A DNA stretch of 64,000 nt from Azospirillum canadense (GTDB lineage Bacteria > Pseudomonadota > Alphaproteobacteria > Azospirillales > Azospirillaceae), in contig NZ_JAOQNG010000010.1 in assembly GCF_025961225.1 (NCBI RefSeq), forward strand, positions 486,501-550,500, in the 5' to 3' direction. Positions 1 to 10,426 of this stretch are shown piece after piece. Within the stretch, counting starts at the first letter, position 1. The number at the start of each line of letters is the position of its first letter. A model generated the notes under the pieces. It was not told the origin of the DNA. It worked only from the letters and a program-made list of their open reading frames with translations, and did no database searches. The translations under genes and the position numbers were made by a program.

Positions 1-95
1 CGCGTGGCGACGATGATCGCGTCGTCGCCCAGCGCCTGGCGGACCATCCGCATGGCTTCGGACATGGATTTGGCGTGGAAGGACTTCAGCCGCAT
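1..95 (-). CDS. flhF: FlhF, flagellar SRP-type GTPase (N-terminal fragment)
   Basis: Only the first 31 codons are inside the window and the gene runs off the left edge. The translated start is MRLKSFHAKSMSEAMRMVRQ, followed by a residue pattern ending in DDAIIVATR, which is typical of the FlhF N-terminal domain. FlhF is an SRP-family GTPase that sets the place and number of flagella. It lies directly downstream of flhA on the same strand with a 46-base gap, the usual flhA-flhF order, and probably belongs to the same operon. The GTPase domain cannot be checked here. Confidence 0.85.
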   Translation of the reverse strand, partial: MRLKSFHAKSMSEAMRMVRQALGDDAIIVAT

Positions 96-141
96 GCGCG
101 AGGCTCCGTCCCTGTCACGTCATGGTGTGCGGCGTGTGCCA

Positions 142-2310
142 TCAGATCTGCCCCAGGGTCTTGATCTTCGCCTTGGGGTGGATCTCGTTCTGCGACATCA
201 CCACGGTGGCCGGCCGGAACCGCTCGACGATGGAGCGGACGAAGGGACGGATCAGGGGGCTGGTCAACAGGACGGGGGTCTCGCCCATCATGGCGTGTCG
301 CTCGAAGGTTTGGCGGACCGAAGTGATGAATTGCTGCAGGCGGCTTGGCGCCATCGTCAGTTGCCGGTCGTCGCCGTCACCCACCAGCGATTCCGCGAAC
401 GCCTGCTCCCATTCGGGGGAGAGCGTGACGAGCGGGATGAAGCCCATCTCGTTGATGTTCGCGTCGCAGATTTGGCGGGCCAGGCGCGTGCGCACATGCT
501 CCGTGATCTGCGTGATGCTGCGGGTTTGACTTGCCGCCTCCGATACGCCTTCCAGGATTGTTGCAAGATCGCGTACCGACACGCGTTCCGCAAGCAAGTT
601 CTGCAGCACACGTTGCAGTCCGCCCACGGTGATCTGCTGCGGCACCACATCGGCCACGAGCTTCTGGTGTTCCTTGTCGAGTTCATCGAGCAGCTTCTGC
701 GTCTCGGTGAAGGACAGAAGCTCCGGCATGTTGTCCTTGATCAGCTCCGTCAGGTGCGTGGTGATGACGGTGGACGGGTCCACGACGGTGTAGCCCTTGA
801 ACAGGGCCTCCTCGCGGTAGCCCGGCTCGATCCAGATGGCCGGCAGGCCGAAGGTCGGCTCGATGGTCTGCTCTCCGGGCAGGCTCATGGCCTCGCCGCG
901 CGGATCCATGACCAGCAGCATGTTGGGCCGGATGTCGCCGCGCCCCGCCTCGATCTCCTTGATTCGGATGATGTAGGCGTTGGGCGGCAGTTGCAGGTTG
1001 TCCTGGATGCGCACCGCGGGCATGACGAATCCGACCTCGCCGGCGATCTGCCGGCGCAAGCCCTTGATCTGGTCGGTCAGCCGGTGGCTGCCCGCCTGCG
1101 GCTGGTTGATCAGCGACAGCAGGCCGTAGCCGAGTTCCAGCCGAATCAGGTCGATGGCGAGTGCCGTGGAGATCGGCTCGTCGGCCACAGGCGCCGGACC
1201 GCCGCCGGGGCCCATACCCGCGGCCTCCGCCGCGGCGGCTTCGGCCTCCTCCGCCTCCTTCTTCGCGCGGATCTTCGGCAGGTAGTAGGCGGCGGCCCCC
1301 ACCGCGCCGATCACCGGCAGGAAGGGCAGCAGCGGCATGCCGGGCATCAGGGCCAGCAGGGTGATGGCACCGGCCGACAGGCCCAGCGCGCTGACATGGC
1401 CGGTCAGCTGGCCGACCACCGCCTTGTCGGTGGAGCCGCCCGTGCCGGCTTTCGACACCAGGAAGCCGGCGGAGATGGAGATGACCAGCGCCGGGATCTG
1501 GGAAACGAGGCCGTCGCCGATGGTCAGCTTCGTGAAGGTGTCCAGCGCCTGCAGCACCGGCATGTCGTAGCGCAGGACCGCCAGCGCCACGCCGCCGATG
1601 ATGTTGATGAACATGATCATCAGGCCGGCGACCGCGTCGCCCTTCACGAACTTCGACGCACCGTCCATGGAGCCGAAGAAGGCGCTTTCGTCCTCCAGCT
1701 CCTTGCGCTTGGCGCGTGCGGTCGTCTCGTCGATCATGCCGGCGGACAGGTCGGCGTCGATGGCCATCTGCTTGCCGGGCATGGCGTCCAGGGTGAAGCG
1801 GGCCGCGACTTCCGCGATGCGGCCCGAACCGGCGGTGATCACCTTGAAGTTCACGATCGTCAGGATCGCGTAGACGATCACGCCGATGATGAAGTCGCCG
1901 CCCATCACGAAGCCTGCGAAGGCCTCGATGACGTGGCCGGCCGCCGCCGTGCCCTCGTGCCCGTGCGTCAGGATCAGGCGCGTCGACGCCATGTTCAGCG
2001 ACAGGCGCAGCAGCGTGGTGATCAGCAGGATCGTCGGGTAGGACGACAGGTCGAGCGGCTTTTCGATGAACAGCACGACCATCAGGATGAGGATGGAGAT
2101 CGTGACGTTCAGCCCGAGCATCATGTCGAGCAGCAGTGACGGCAGCGGCAGGATCAGGCCGACGACGATCAGCATGATGCCGGCCGCCATCACGATGTCG
2201 CCGCGCTTCAGCGACGACTTCGCAACGGCCAGCATGTCGCCGAAGGCGGCCATGTTGCCCAGCCGGCCCCCGCCCGCCTGCCCTTGATTCGTCTGCTCCG
2301 TCAGCGCCAT
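142..2310 (-). CDS. flhA: FlhA, flagellar type III export gate protein
   Basis: The 722-residue product has the full FlhA architecture. About eight membrane segments fill roughly residues 40-345, and a large cytoplasmic domain follows that recruits export substrates and chaperones. The conserved FHIPEP-type region is present around residues 165-200 (RFTLDAMPGKQMAIDADLSA). The ATG start sits 35 bases after the flbD stop codon. FlhA forms the nonameric export ring in the inner membrane at the flagellar base. Length agrees with the family (about 690-720) and no lesion is visible. Confidence 0.97.
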   Translation of the reverse strand: MALTEQTNQGQAGGGRLGNMAAFGDMLAVAKSSLKRGDIVMAAGIMLIVVGLILPLPSLLLDMMLGLNVTISILILMVVLFIEKPLDLSSYPTILLITTLLRLSLNMASTRLILTHGHEGTAAAGHVIEAFAGFVMGGDFIIGVIVYAILTIVNFKVITAGSGRIAEVAARFTLDAMPGKQMAIDADLSAGMIDETTARAKRKELEDESAFFGSMDGASKFVKGDAVAGLMIMFINIIGGVALAVLRYDMPVLQALDTFTKLTIGDGLVSQIPALVISISAGFLVSKAGTGGSTDKAVVGQLTGHVSALGLSAGAITLLALMPGMPLLPFLPVIGAVGAAAYYLPKIRAKKEAEEAEAAAAEAAGMGPGGGPAPVADEPISTALAIDLIRLELGYGLLSLINQPQAGSHRLTDQIKGLRRQIAGEVGFVMPAVRIQDNLQLPPNAYIIRIKEIEAGRGDIRPNMLLVMDPRGEAMSLPGEQTIEPTFGLPAIWIEPGYREEALFKGYTVVDPSTVITTHLTELIKDNMPELLSFTETQKLLDELDKEHQKLVADVVPQQITVGGLQRVLQNLLAERVSVRDLATILEGVSEAASQTRSITQITEHVRTRLARQICDANINEMGFIPLVTLSPEWEQAFAESLVGDGDDRQLTMAPSRLQQFITSVRQTFERHAMMGETPVLLTSPLIRPFVRSIVERFRPATVVMSQNEIHPKAKIKTLGQI

Positions 2311-2345
2311 GCCGCCCGATCTCCGCCTTCGTACCTGTTAGCGGA

Positions 2346-3875
<1,530 letters not shown>

Positions 3876-3878
3876 CGT

Positions 3879-4775
3879 TTACGCTCCCCTCGGAAATCCC
3901 CGGTCGGAGTCCCGGTCGAAGTACTGGATCCGCTTTCCAGGCGGCAGGACGGCGTTCAGGAGCATCTCCAGACGCCGCGGATTTTCCTGACGCGCGATGG
4001 ATACGGCGCCGATGGTGTACAGAGTCTTGATGAGCGCGTCCTCTTCGGCCGCCCGCTCCACCTTCGCGGCGAGCGGGGCGAGCACGACGTTGCCGAGGAC
4101 GGCGCCGTAGAAGGTGGTCAGCAGCGCCAGCGCCATGGCCGGGCCGATGCTTGAGGGGTCGTTCAGGCTGCCCAGCATCTGGACGAGGCCGACCAGCGTG
4201 CCGATCAGCCCCATGGCCGGCGCCACCTCCGACCCGCGGCGCAGCACGCCCGCGCTCTTGATGTGGCTGGAGCCGACGGCCTCCACCTCCCCGGTCAGCA
4301 TGCGCTCGATGTCGTCGGGCGGCAGGCCCTCCGCCACCAAGGTGACGGAGCGGTGCAGGAAGGAGTCGGTGCGCAGCTCCGGCAGGACGTTGCGCAGCGT
4401 TTCCGGCGCGCGGCGCGCGGCTTCGGCCAGCAGAAGCACCTGCCGGGCCACGCCGCGCGGGTCGTTGGTGCGCTGGACCAGCACGGCCCCGGCGTCGCGC
4501 CACGCCCGCGCCACGTCGCCCAGCGAGAAGGACGCGGTGGTGACCGCCAGCGTGCCGCCGACCACGATGATCAGCGACGGTGGGTCGAGAAAGGCGCGCA
4601 AGGAACCGCCCGCCGCGATGGCGACGAGGATGACGCCCGTGGCGGCGGCAAGCCCGACCAGGGTCGCCGCGTCCACCCCGCCGCGCAGCCGCGCGCCGCG
4701 CGACGGCGACGTCGCGCTGGGGCCACCCCGTCCGCCGCGGCGCGGCTGGTCGGACGTATCCCGGGTGACGCTCAT
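3879..4775 (-). CDS. motA: MotA/TolQ/ExbB-family flagellar stator protein
   Basis: The 298-residue product has four predicted membrane segments: two near residues 36-85 and two near 180-230. The TM3 motif PAMGLIGTLVGLVQML is the MotA/PomA signature with its conserved proline. MotA conducts ions with MotB and pushes on the rotor protein FliG. An unusual basic, low-complexity N-terminal extension of about 33 residues precedes TM1. The start codon overlaps the fliN stop by four bases, so the two are translationally coupled. No motB is adjacent. Placement in the fli operon favours a stator role over a TolQ/ExbB role. Confidence 0.85.
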   Translation of the reverse strand: MSVTRDTSDQPRRGGRGGPSATSPSRGARLRGGVDAATLVGLAAATGVILVAIAAGGSLRAFLDPPSLIIVVGGTLAVTTASFSLGDVARAWRDAGAVLVQRTNDPRGVARQVLLLAEAARRAPETLRNVLPELRTDSFLHRSVTLVAEGLPPDDIERMLTGEVEAVGSSHIKSAGVLRRGSEVAPAMGLIGTLVGLVQMLGSLNDPSSIGPAMALALLTTFYGAVLGNVVLAPLAAKVERAAEEDALIKTLYTIGAVSIARQENPRRLEMLLNAVLPPGKRIQYFDRDSDRGFPRGA

Positions 4776-5101
4776 CCGCGGTCCGACTTGATGATTTCGG
4801 TCATGGTCACGCCCAGGCGATCCTCCACCACCACGACTTCGCCGCGGGCGACGAGGCGGTTGTTCACGTAGATGTCGATGGCCTCGCCCACCTTGCGGTC
4901 AAGCTCCACCACCGCGCCGCGGCCGAGCTTCAGGAGCTGGCTGACCTGCATGGTGGACTTGCCGAGCACGGCCGAGATCTGGACCGGGATGTCGTAGACC
5001 GCCTCCAGATCCTTGGCTGGACCGAGGCCGGTCTCGTAGTCCGAGACATCGCCGCGGCCGCCGTTGTCCAACTCGTCGAGGGAGAAGCTGTCCTTACCCA
5101 T
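4772..5101 (-). CDS. fliN: FliN, flagellar motor switch protein
   Basis: The 109-residue product is almost entirely a SpoA (surface presentation of antigens) domain. Its core, DIPVQISAVLGKSTMQVSQL followed by LGRGAVVELDRKVGE, matches FliN closely. FliN forms the bottom of the cytoplasmic C-ring with FliM and docks FliH and CheY~P. The short acidic N-terminal tail is typical of alphaproteobacterial FliN. A GGAGAG ribosome site precedes the ATG. The stop overlaps the motA start, and fliH ends 24 bases upstream. Confidence 0.94.
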   Translation of the reverse strand: MGKDSFSLDELDNGGRGDVSDYETGLGPAKDLEAVYDIPVQISAVLGKSTMQVSQLLKLGRGAVVELDRKVGEAIDIYVNNRLVARGEVVVVEDRLGVTMTEIIKSDRG

Positions 5102-5125
5102 CTAAACTCTCCAAAGCAATCGGTC

Positions 5126-5887
5126 TCAGGCCGGCGCCGGGGCGTCGAGGACCGTGGCGACGCGGCGCTCGATCTCGGCCATCAGGCGCCCAGTGTCGCG
5201 CTCCACGCCGCCTTCGGCCCATTCGATCCGGCAGCTGCCGGGGGCCAGAGCCGGGTCGCCCGCGACCATCAGCTTGGCCCCGAAGCCGCGCGACCCGATC
5301 ACCTGGTCGAGATGCTCGCGCACCAGGTCGACCGTGTCCTCGGCCACGCGGACCACGAGGCGCGGCTCGTCGATCAGGTCGGTCAGGCAGGCGCGCACGA
5401 CGCCCTCCACCTCCGCCAGGCCGCCGCGGCGGGCCAGCTCCGGCATCAGCTTGCGGACGATGGTCAGCGCCACGTGCACGGGCTGGTCGGATAGGACGCC
5501 GCGCACCGCGTTGTGTTCGTTGATCAGGTGCTGCACGCCGCCGCCGATGGCTTCCAGCGCGTTGGCGATGCGGGCCTGCACGGTGGCCTCGATCTCCACG
5601 CGGGCCTTCTCGTAGCCCTCGCCGCGACCGGCGCTGCTGCCGTCCACGAAGCCCTTGCCATAGCCGGCGGACTTGCCGGCCGTCTCGCCCTCGGCGAAGC
5701 CCTGGGCGCGGGCGGCGGCCAGATCCTCCTCGCCGAAGACCGGCGGCGGGGGAGGCGGCGGCTCCGCCGGGATCTCCGGCACGGGCTCCGGCTCGGGCAG
5801 ATAGTCCTCCTCGACCTGGTACTGCCGCGGCGGCGGGGCGTCCACGTCGAAGGATTCGTCGAAGAGGAACTTGCGGACGGAACTCAT
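5126..5887 (-). CDS. fliH: FliH, flagellar export ATPase regulator
   Basis: The 253-residue product has an acidic, proline-rich N-terminus with a run of prolines near residue 45. A glycine-repeat region with a GxxxG-like helix follows (about 60-90: AEGETAGKSAGYGKGFVDG), then a FliH/HrpE C-terminal domain. The GxxxG repeat helix is a FliH hallmark. FliH holds the FliI ATPase and tethers it to FliN at the C-ring. The gene lies between fliF (4-base gap) and fliN, as expected for this operon. No truncation is seen. Confidence 0.9.
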   Translation of the reverse strand: MSSVRKFLFDESFDVDAPPPRQYQVEEDYLPEPEPVPEIPAEPPPPPPPVFGEEDLAAARAQGFAEGETAGKSAGYGKGFVDGSSAGRGEGYEKARVEIEATVQARIANALEAIGGGVQHLINEHNAVRGVLSDQPVHVALTIVRKLMPELARRGGLAEVEGVVRACLTDLIDEPRLVVRVAEDTVDLVREHLDQVIGSRGFGAKLMVAGDPALAPGSCRIEWAEGGVERDTGRLMAEIERRVATVLDAPAPA

Positions 5888-5891
5888 CGCC

Positions 5892-7556
5892 TCAGCTCTC
5901 CTGGTAGAGCCAGTTGCGCAGGATCGACACCGCTTCCTCCGGGTGCTTCTCCACGATCTCGCCCACCTTGCGCAGCGAGGAGGCGCGGACGCGGCCCTCG
6001 ACGCGGTTGATGTCGATCATCTGCTCCAGATCCTCTTCGGCCTGAGCGGCTTCCAGCGCCAGATCCTGGGCGAGCGCGCCGGTCGGGGCGGCGAGTGCCG
6101 CGGGCAGGCCGCTCTGGTCGGTCAGCAGGCGGTCCATGTCGTCGTCCTCCTGCTGATCGGCCTTCTCGAAGGCGCGTGTGATCAGCGGGCGGATGACCAG
6201 CAGGATGATCAGCACGGCGACGATCCCGAGCACCACCATTTCGGCGATGCGGAACAGGTCTTCCTTGGTCATGCCCAGGAACAGCTCCTCCGGCTTCTGC
6301 ATGTCGTCTTCCGGAGTCCAGAAGCGCATGTTGACGACTTCGAGCGAATCGCCGCGCACCGCGTCGAGGCCGACGGCCGAGCGGACCAGCGCCTTGATGC
6401 TCTCCACTTCCTGCTCCGTCCGCGGCTGGTAGGCGGGCGGGTTGCCGTCCTTGGCCGGGGCGTAGGTGCCGTCCACCAGCACGGCCACGGACAGGCGCCG
6501 CACCTGCCCGGTCTCGCGGACGTGGTTCTTGGTGGTCTTGCTGATCTCGTAGTTGATCGTCTCTTCGTTGCGACCCTGCTTGTTGTGCGAGATCGGGCCG
6601 GCGTTGTTCCCGGACTGCGCGGTGGGCAGGTTCTGGTCCACGGTGACCGGCGACAGCGGGTCGCGGTCGCTGCTCTCGTTCGTCTCGCTGACCGTCTGGG
6701 TCGAGCGGACGACTTGGCTTTCCGGGTCGAAGATTTCCGACTGGGTGGTGATGCGGTCGAAGTCGAGGTCGGCCGACACCTCCGCACGGACCTTGCCGTA
6801 GCCGACGGTGCGGCCCAGCAGATCCTCGATGGTGCGGGCGATGCGGTTCTCGTAGGTGACCTTCTTCTCCTCGGCGGACGCGAGCATGGCGTCGGCGCTG
6901 TCGTTGCCGGCGCCGCGCGACAGCAGCTTGCCCTTGTCGTCGACGATGGAGATGCGGCTGGGGTCGAGGTTCGGGACCGAGGCGGCGATCAGCTGCTGGA
7001 TCGCCTGGATGTTCTCGCGCGACAGCTGCGCGCCGGGGCGCAGCTTCAGGAAGACGCTGGCCGTCGCCGGGTTCTGCTGGCGGGCAAACAGCTCGCGCTT
7101 GGGCAGCACGAGGTGGACGCGGGCCTGCTGCACGCCGTTCAGCGTCTGCACCGTGCGCGCCATCTCGCCTTCCAGCGCGCGCAGGTGGTTGATGTTCTGC
7201 ATGAAGCTTGTGGCGCCGAAGCCTTCGCCCTTGTCGAACAGCTCGTAGCCGATCGACCCGCCCGACGGCAGCCCGGCCGCGGCCATCCGCATGCGGACCG
7301 GCCCCACCTGGTCGGCCGGGACGGTGATCTTCGTGCCGGTCTTGTCAACCGTGTAAGGAACCTTCGCCTCGTCCAGCTTCTTGGCGATGGCGGCCGCTTC
7401 GCCCTGCTGGAGGTCGGAGTAAAGAAGCTCCATCTCCGGGGTGGAGAGGCGGGTCATCAGGTAGACGAAGAATCCGATCAGCAGAATCCCCACGCCGCCG
7501 ATCGCCGCAAGGCGCGCGGGGCCGAGATTGCGCAAGGTCTGCAAAAGGTTGTTCAC
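5892..7556 (-). CDS. fliF: FliF, flagellar MS-ring protein
   Basis: The product is about 554 residues long. It has a membrane segment at about residues 15-40, the YscJ/FliF ring-building motifs (about 45-220), a low-complexity periplasmic region, a second membrane segment near 440-460, and a C-terminal tail ending in the FliG-binding motif (EAVSILRNWLYQES). FliF forms the MS ring on which the flagellum is built. I chose the GTG at 7556, which gives the family-like N-terminus VNNLLQTLRNLGPARLAAIG. An in-frame TTG at 7592 preceded by AGGAG is a possible alternative adding 12 residues. It is the first gene of the operon read towards flhF. Confidence 0.94.
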   Translation of the reverse strand: MNNLLQTLRNLGPARLAAIGGVGILLIGFFVYLMTRLSTPEMELLYSDLQQGEAAAIAKKLDEAKVPYTVDKTGTKITVPADQVGPVRMRMAAAGLPSGGSIGYELFDKGEGFGATSFMQNINHLRALEGEMARTVQTLNGVQQARVHLVLPKRELFARQQNPATASVFLKLRPGAQLSRENIQAIQQLIAASVPNLDPSRISIVDDKGKLLSRGAGNDSADAMLASAEEKKVTYENRIARTIEDLLGRTVGYGKVRAEVSADLDFDRITTQSEIFDPESQVVRSTQTVSETNESSDRDPLSPVTVDQNLPTAQSGNNAGPISHNKQGRNEETINYEISKTTKNHVRETGQVRRLSVAVLVDGTYAPAKDGNPPAYQPRTEQEVESIKALVRSAVGLDAVRGDSLEVVNMRFWTPEDDMQKPEELFLGMTKEDLFRIAEMVVLGIVAVLIILLVIRPLITRAFEKADQQEDDDMDRLLTDQSGLPAALAAPTGALAQDLALEAAQAEEDLEQMIDINRVEGRVRASSLRKVGEIVEKHPEEAVSILRNWLYQES

Positions 7557-8137
7557 GCGCGTCCACCCCGATCGGATGCCCCAACTCGGCAAGGAACTCC
7601 TGGAGAAGTCCTTGATTTCGCAGGCGCAGCAAGTGCGGCTGCAAATTCCGCGCCGGGGTCTACTTCAGCGGGCATGCTGCGTTGTCTTGATGAACAGAGG
7701 GTTAATGCGTGGGCAGATATTGCCCAGTCCCCGGCAAAAAATGCCTACCGATGCGCGCCGGCCACGCACGTCCATTGCGCGGGTGGAGAAGGATTCGGTC
7801 CGCTTTCGCGATCGACGCGTGCCTCTTTTGTCGCCGCTGCGGGGCGATGGTCCGGAAATACCCCGAAAGAAAGAATAACATCATCATTCATTCGGTGCTG
7901 TTCCCAGATATCACGGTGTTTCTGTGGTAGTAAATGACGCAGCAGAGGTTGACTTTGAGGGTTCGACGTCATAGCTGAGTTGCAATTGACGCCGACGTTG
8001 TGCCGTTTTAGCCATGGCATAAGCGGCACGGGAACTTTCTCGACTCATTCCAGAGTCCCGCCGGCCTTTCGTTCGGCGGTGTCCTGTGGTGCCGGGCCGT
8101 GCGTCGGGTCGAAACCAAGCCAACGGTGGGGGATGCT
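7557..8137. other. Intergenic region between divergent fliF operon and XRE regulator
   Basis: This 581-base gap must hold the fliF operon promoter on the minus strand and the regulator promoter on the plus strand. It is less GC-rich than its surroundings around 7860-8040. A perfect 6-bp inverted repeat with a 5-base spacer lies at 7710-7726 (TGGGCA...TGCCCA). I looked for RpoN elements (GG-N10-GC) in both directions and found none with correct spacing. The short ORFs on both strands look like noise. Confidence 0.5.
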
Positions 8138-8659
8138 GTGAAAAAACGCGGCCGTGAAAAGAAGGAAGGCCTCAACGAGGTCGATGTGTTCGTCGGGCAG
8201 CGCCTGCGCGAACTGCGCATGTTGGCCGGCCTCAGCCAGAGCGACGTCGCGTCGGCGCTGGGGCTGACGTTCCAGCAACTGCAGAAATACGAGCGCGGCT
8301 TCAACCGCGTGTCGGCCAGCCGGCTGTTCAAGCTGGCGCAGTTCTTCCGGGTGCCCGTGTCGGTCTTCTTCGAGGGGCTGGAGGAACGCCACGCCGCCCA
8401 GGAAGGTGGAGCCGGCGTGCCGCAGGCCGAGGAATCGGAAGGCACGCTGCGGTCGCGCGAGGCGCTGATGCTGGCGCGCTATTTCCAGAACATCCGTGAC
8501 CCGCAGATCCGTGGCGCGATCCGGGAACTGGCGGAGCGGTGCGCGAACCAAGCCGAGGGCGAGGGCATGCCGGGCATGGGCGACGACGTCGCCATCGGGC
8601 AGGCCGCCGCGCGCAGCCGCCGCGGACGTGGCGCCGGTCACACCGTCGGACAGGCGTAA
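8138..8659 (+). CDS. XRE-family helix-turn-helix regulator (PraR/PhrR-like)
   Basis: The 173-residue product carries a Cro/C1-type HTH at about residues 14-68 (GQRLRELRMLAGLSQSDVAS then LGLTFQQLQKYERG). The C-terminal part is charged and probably disordered. Similar stand-alone XRE regulators in alphaproteobacteria, such as PraR/PhrR, act on quorum sensing, stress and surface attachment. That link is by family resemblance only. The GTG at 8138 is chosen because GGTGGGGG lies just upstream; an in-frame GTG at 8099 lacks a good ribosome site. It is divergent from fliF, so a role in motility-related decisions is possible but not shown. Confidence 0.8.
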   Translation: MKKRGREKKEGLNEVDVFVGQRLRELRMLAGLSQSDVASALGLTFQQLQKYERGFNRVSASRLFKLAQFFRVPVSVFFEGLEERHAAQEGGAGVPQAEESEGTLRSREALMLARYFQNIRDPQIRGAIRELAERCANQAEGEGMPGMGDDVAIGQAAARSRRGRGAGHTVGQA

Positions 8660-8725
8660 GGCCGCGCGGCCCATGCACGCCAAGCCGACGCGGTCCGGGT
8701 CCATAGGTTCAGGAAGACCCTTGCG

Positions 8726-8756
8726 GGGCGGGTGACGCACAACGGCGCACCCGCCC
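8726..8756 (+). terminator. GC-rich hairpin after the XRE regulator
   Basis: The perfect 9-bp inverted repeat GGGCGGGTG / CACCCGCCC encloses a 13-base loop, 66 bases after the regulator stop codon. No T-run follows, as is common in high-GC genomes. The call as a terminator rests on position and stem strength only. Confidence 0.4.
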
Positions 8757-8942
8757 GCTTGCCGCGCAAAAGGGCGCGAAACGCCTGATGCGGCCGGGCG
8801 CGGCCCATCCCCGACGTTCGCGCAACATTCAAATCCCAATAAAGGCGAACGTCGCGTCAAATGAGGCGCGCAGTTCTGCCAGCGAACTCTTGACCCATGA
8901 CTGGGCCGGGTGCTGGCCTGTGGTGGGGACGGAACCTCGATT

Positions 8943-8992
8943 TCTCCGTAAGGTCGGAGAGGCGATCCCCTCCGTCTCGGCCGAAGGGGAGG
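8943..8992 (+). promoter_or_regulatory. Two leader hairpins, the second pairing with the ribosome site
   Basis: Upstream of the DUF4410 lipoprotein gene are two successive inverted repeats. TCTCCG (8943-8948) pairs with CGGAGA (8955-8960). CCCCTCC (8967-8973) pairs with GGGGAGG (8986-8992), and the latter is also the Shine-Dalgarno sequence for the ATG at 8999. The second stem would hide the ribosome site, so translational control is possible. This is structure read from sequence, not a known riboswitch class. Confidence 0.35.
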
Positions 8993-8998
8993 GTTCCG

Positions 8999-9739
8999 AT
9001 GACGCCGAACTTGGCAGCGCCTGCCGCTATGATCCAACTGGCTGTGGCGCTGGTGGTCGTTTCCGGTCTTGTGGCCTGCGCCAAGCCGGAGATGGAGGCC
9101 ACGCAGGTCTACCGGGGGCCGCGCCTCCCGCCACCCACCCGCGTGCTTGTCTCCGATCTGGCCGTGACGCCGGACGAGGTGAAACTCGACCGCGGGCTGA
9201 GCTCCCGGCTGGTCAGCGCCGCCCAGGGAACACCGCGGACGGAACAGGAGATCGCGGTGGGACGGCGGGTGGTCAACGCCATGTCCGAGGCGGTCGTCAC
9301 GGAACTCCGCAAGCGCGGCATTCCGGCGGAACGGGCAGCGGGTGGCCCGTCCGTGGGCGGTGGGAGCGACCTGCTGGTCGAAGGACAGCTGATCTCCATC
9401 GACGAAGGCAACCGAACCCAGCGCAACGTGATCGGGCTCGGCGCCGGGCGCAGCGACGTCCAGGCGGATGTGCAGCTTCTTTACCGGCCGGTGGGCAGCG
9501 CGCCCTTCCTGCTGGTGAATTATGAAGGCGCTTCGACGAGCGGCCGGAAACCCGGCATGGCGGAAACCATGGGCGTCGGCGCGATCGGCCGTCGCCTTGC
9601 CAGCGGCGCGGCGCTGGGGGCGGCCCCCTCCGCCGCGTCGGAGGCGTTCCGGGCGGAGGTTCGCGACGACGCCCAGCGCATGGGTAAGGATGTGGCGGAC
9701 CGGATCGCGGACTACTACACGTCGCAGGGGTGGCGGTGA
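8999..9739 (+). CDS. DUF4410-like outer-membrane lipoprotein
   Basis: The 246-residue product begins with a lipoprotein signal peptide. A hydrophobic stretch is followed by the lipobox SGLVAC, placing the lipidated cysteine near residue 27. The rest resembles DUF4410-type lipoproteins of unknown function: a predicted alpha/beta fold built around a phrase like TRVLVSDLAV and a glycine-rich strand LLVEGQLISIDEGNRTQRNV. The ATG at 8999 is chosen because GGGGAGGG lies six bases before it. It ends 25 bases from the convergent HD-domain gene. No function can be assigned. Confidence 0.75.
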   Translation: MTPNLAAPAAMIQLAVALVVVSGLVACAKPEMEATQVYRGPRLPPPTRVLVSDLAVTPDEVKLDRGLSSRLVSAAQGTPRTEQEIAVGRRVVNAMSEAVVTELRKRGIPAERAAGGPSVGGGSDLLVEGQLISIDEGNRTQRNVIGLGAGRSDVQADVQLLYRPVGSAPFLLVNYEGASTSGRKPGMAETMGVGAIGRRLASGAALGAAPSAASEAFRAEVRDDAQRMGKDVADRIADYYTSQGWR

Positions 9740-9764
9740 CGCTCGGCTGTCCGTCGCGTTGGCG

Positions 9765-10361
9765 TCAGCGGGGGGACGGGCTGCGCCGCTTCCGCGGGCG
9801 CGGCGCGGGTTTCGCCAGATGCTTCACCTCCTCGTACCGGTCGAGGAACAGGGTGTAGGCGCGTTCCGGGCCCACCGGGACGATGGTGGACGGATGTGGC
9901 GGGGGGAGATGGCCCCAGTCCATCCAGGCCGCCGGCAGGAGGTCGCGCAGTTCGGTCGCCATGCAGACGAGGTCCGCGTGCTTCACCTCGGGCTGGTCGT
10001 CCTCGAAGCCGAACCAGCGGCACAGGGCGCCCTTGACCGGCTGCAACCGCTGCTTGACGTAGCCGCGGTCCAGCAGGACCTTTACCGGCGACGGCCAATC
10101 GCCGAGAAACTCCTCGCTGTCGTGCATGAGCGCGGAAAAGGCCAGTGGCGGCGGCACGAGGCGCGACACCATCACGGAGTGTTCGGCGACGGAATACCAC
10201 GGCCGCGCGGCGCCGCCCCAGCGGGGCTGCGCGGCGAGGCATTGGGCGATGTCGGTGATCGGCATGCCCGTCGCGTCCGGCTCCAGAAGATCGAGGATGA
10301 AGCCCGACGGCATCAGGATCGCGGTGCGACCGTCCGGTCGGTTCAATAGGTCAAGCTGCAT
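9765..10361 (-). CDS. HD-domain phosphohydrolase (YfbR-like)
   Basis: The 198-residue product has the HD-family metal ligands in the expected order. A histidine lies in YSVAEHSVMVS (about residue 60), an HD pair in SALMHDSEEF (about 80), and a later aspartate in KHADLVCMATE (about 130). Proteins of this size and type include YfbR-like 5'-deoxynucleotidases and relatives. Substrate is not determined. The C-terminal 20 residues are basic and Pro/Arg-rich. It stands alone on the minus strand, with its start facing away from the lipoprotein gene. Confidence 0.75.
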   Translation of the reverse strand: MQLDLLNRPDGRTAILMPSGFILDLLEPDATGMPITDIAQCLAAQPRWGGAARPWYSVAEHSVMVSRLVPPPLAFSALMHDSEEFLGDWPSPVKVLLDRGYVKQRLQPVKGALCRWFGFEDDQPEVKHADLVCMATELRDLLPAAWMDWGHLPPPHPSTIVPVGPERAYTLFLDRYEEVKHLAKPAPRPRKRRSPSPR

Positions 10362-10426
10362 GCCATCACCGTAACAATCCCGGCCGGCGCGAATCCAGTG
10401 GCGCGACCGGCATCCCGCTCAATGGC

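Noticed and set aside
4..2139. Very long ORF antisense to flhA (and similar long antisense ORFs, for example at 2460-4154, 5871-7937, 10535-12643, 47941-50946).
   Set aside because: These are third-codon-position GC artefacts of a high-GC genome. Their translations are Arg/Gly/His-rich, match no family, and lie opposite clearly conserved genes.
7710..7726. Palindrome TGGGCA-GATAT-TGCCCA and nearby GGC...TTGC bases as a sigma-54 promoter for the fliF operon.
   Set aside because: The spacing between GG and GC is 8 rather than 10 bases, and no complete RpoN box is present on either strand of the gap.
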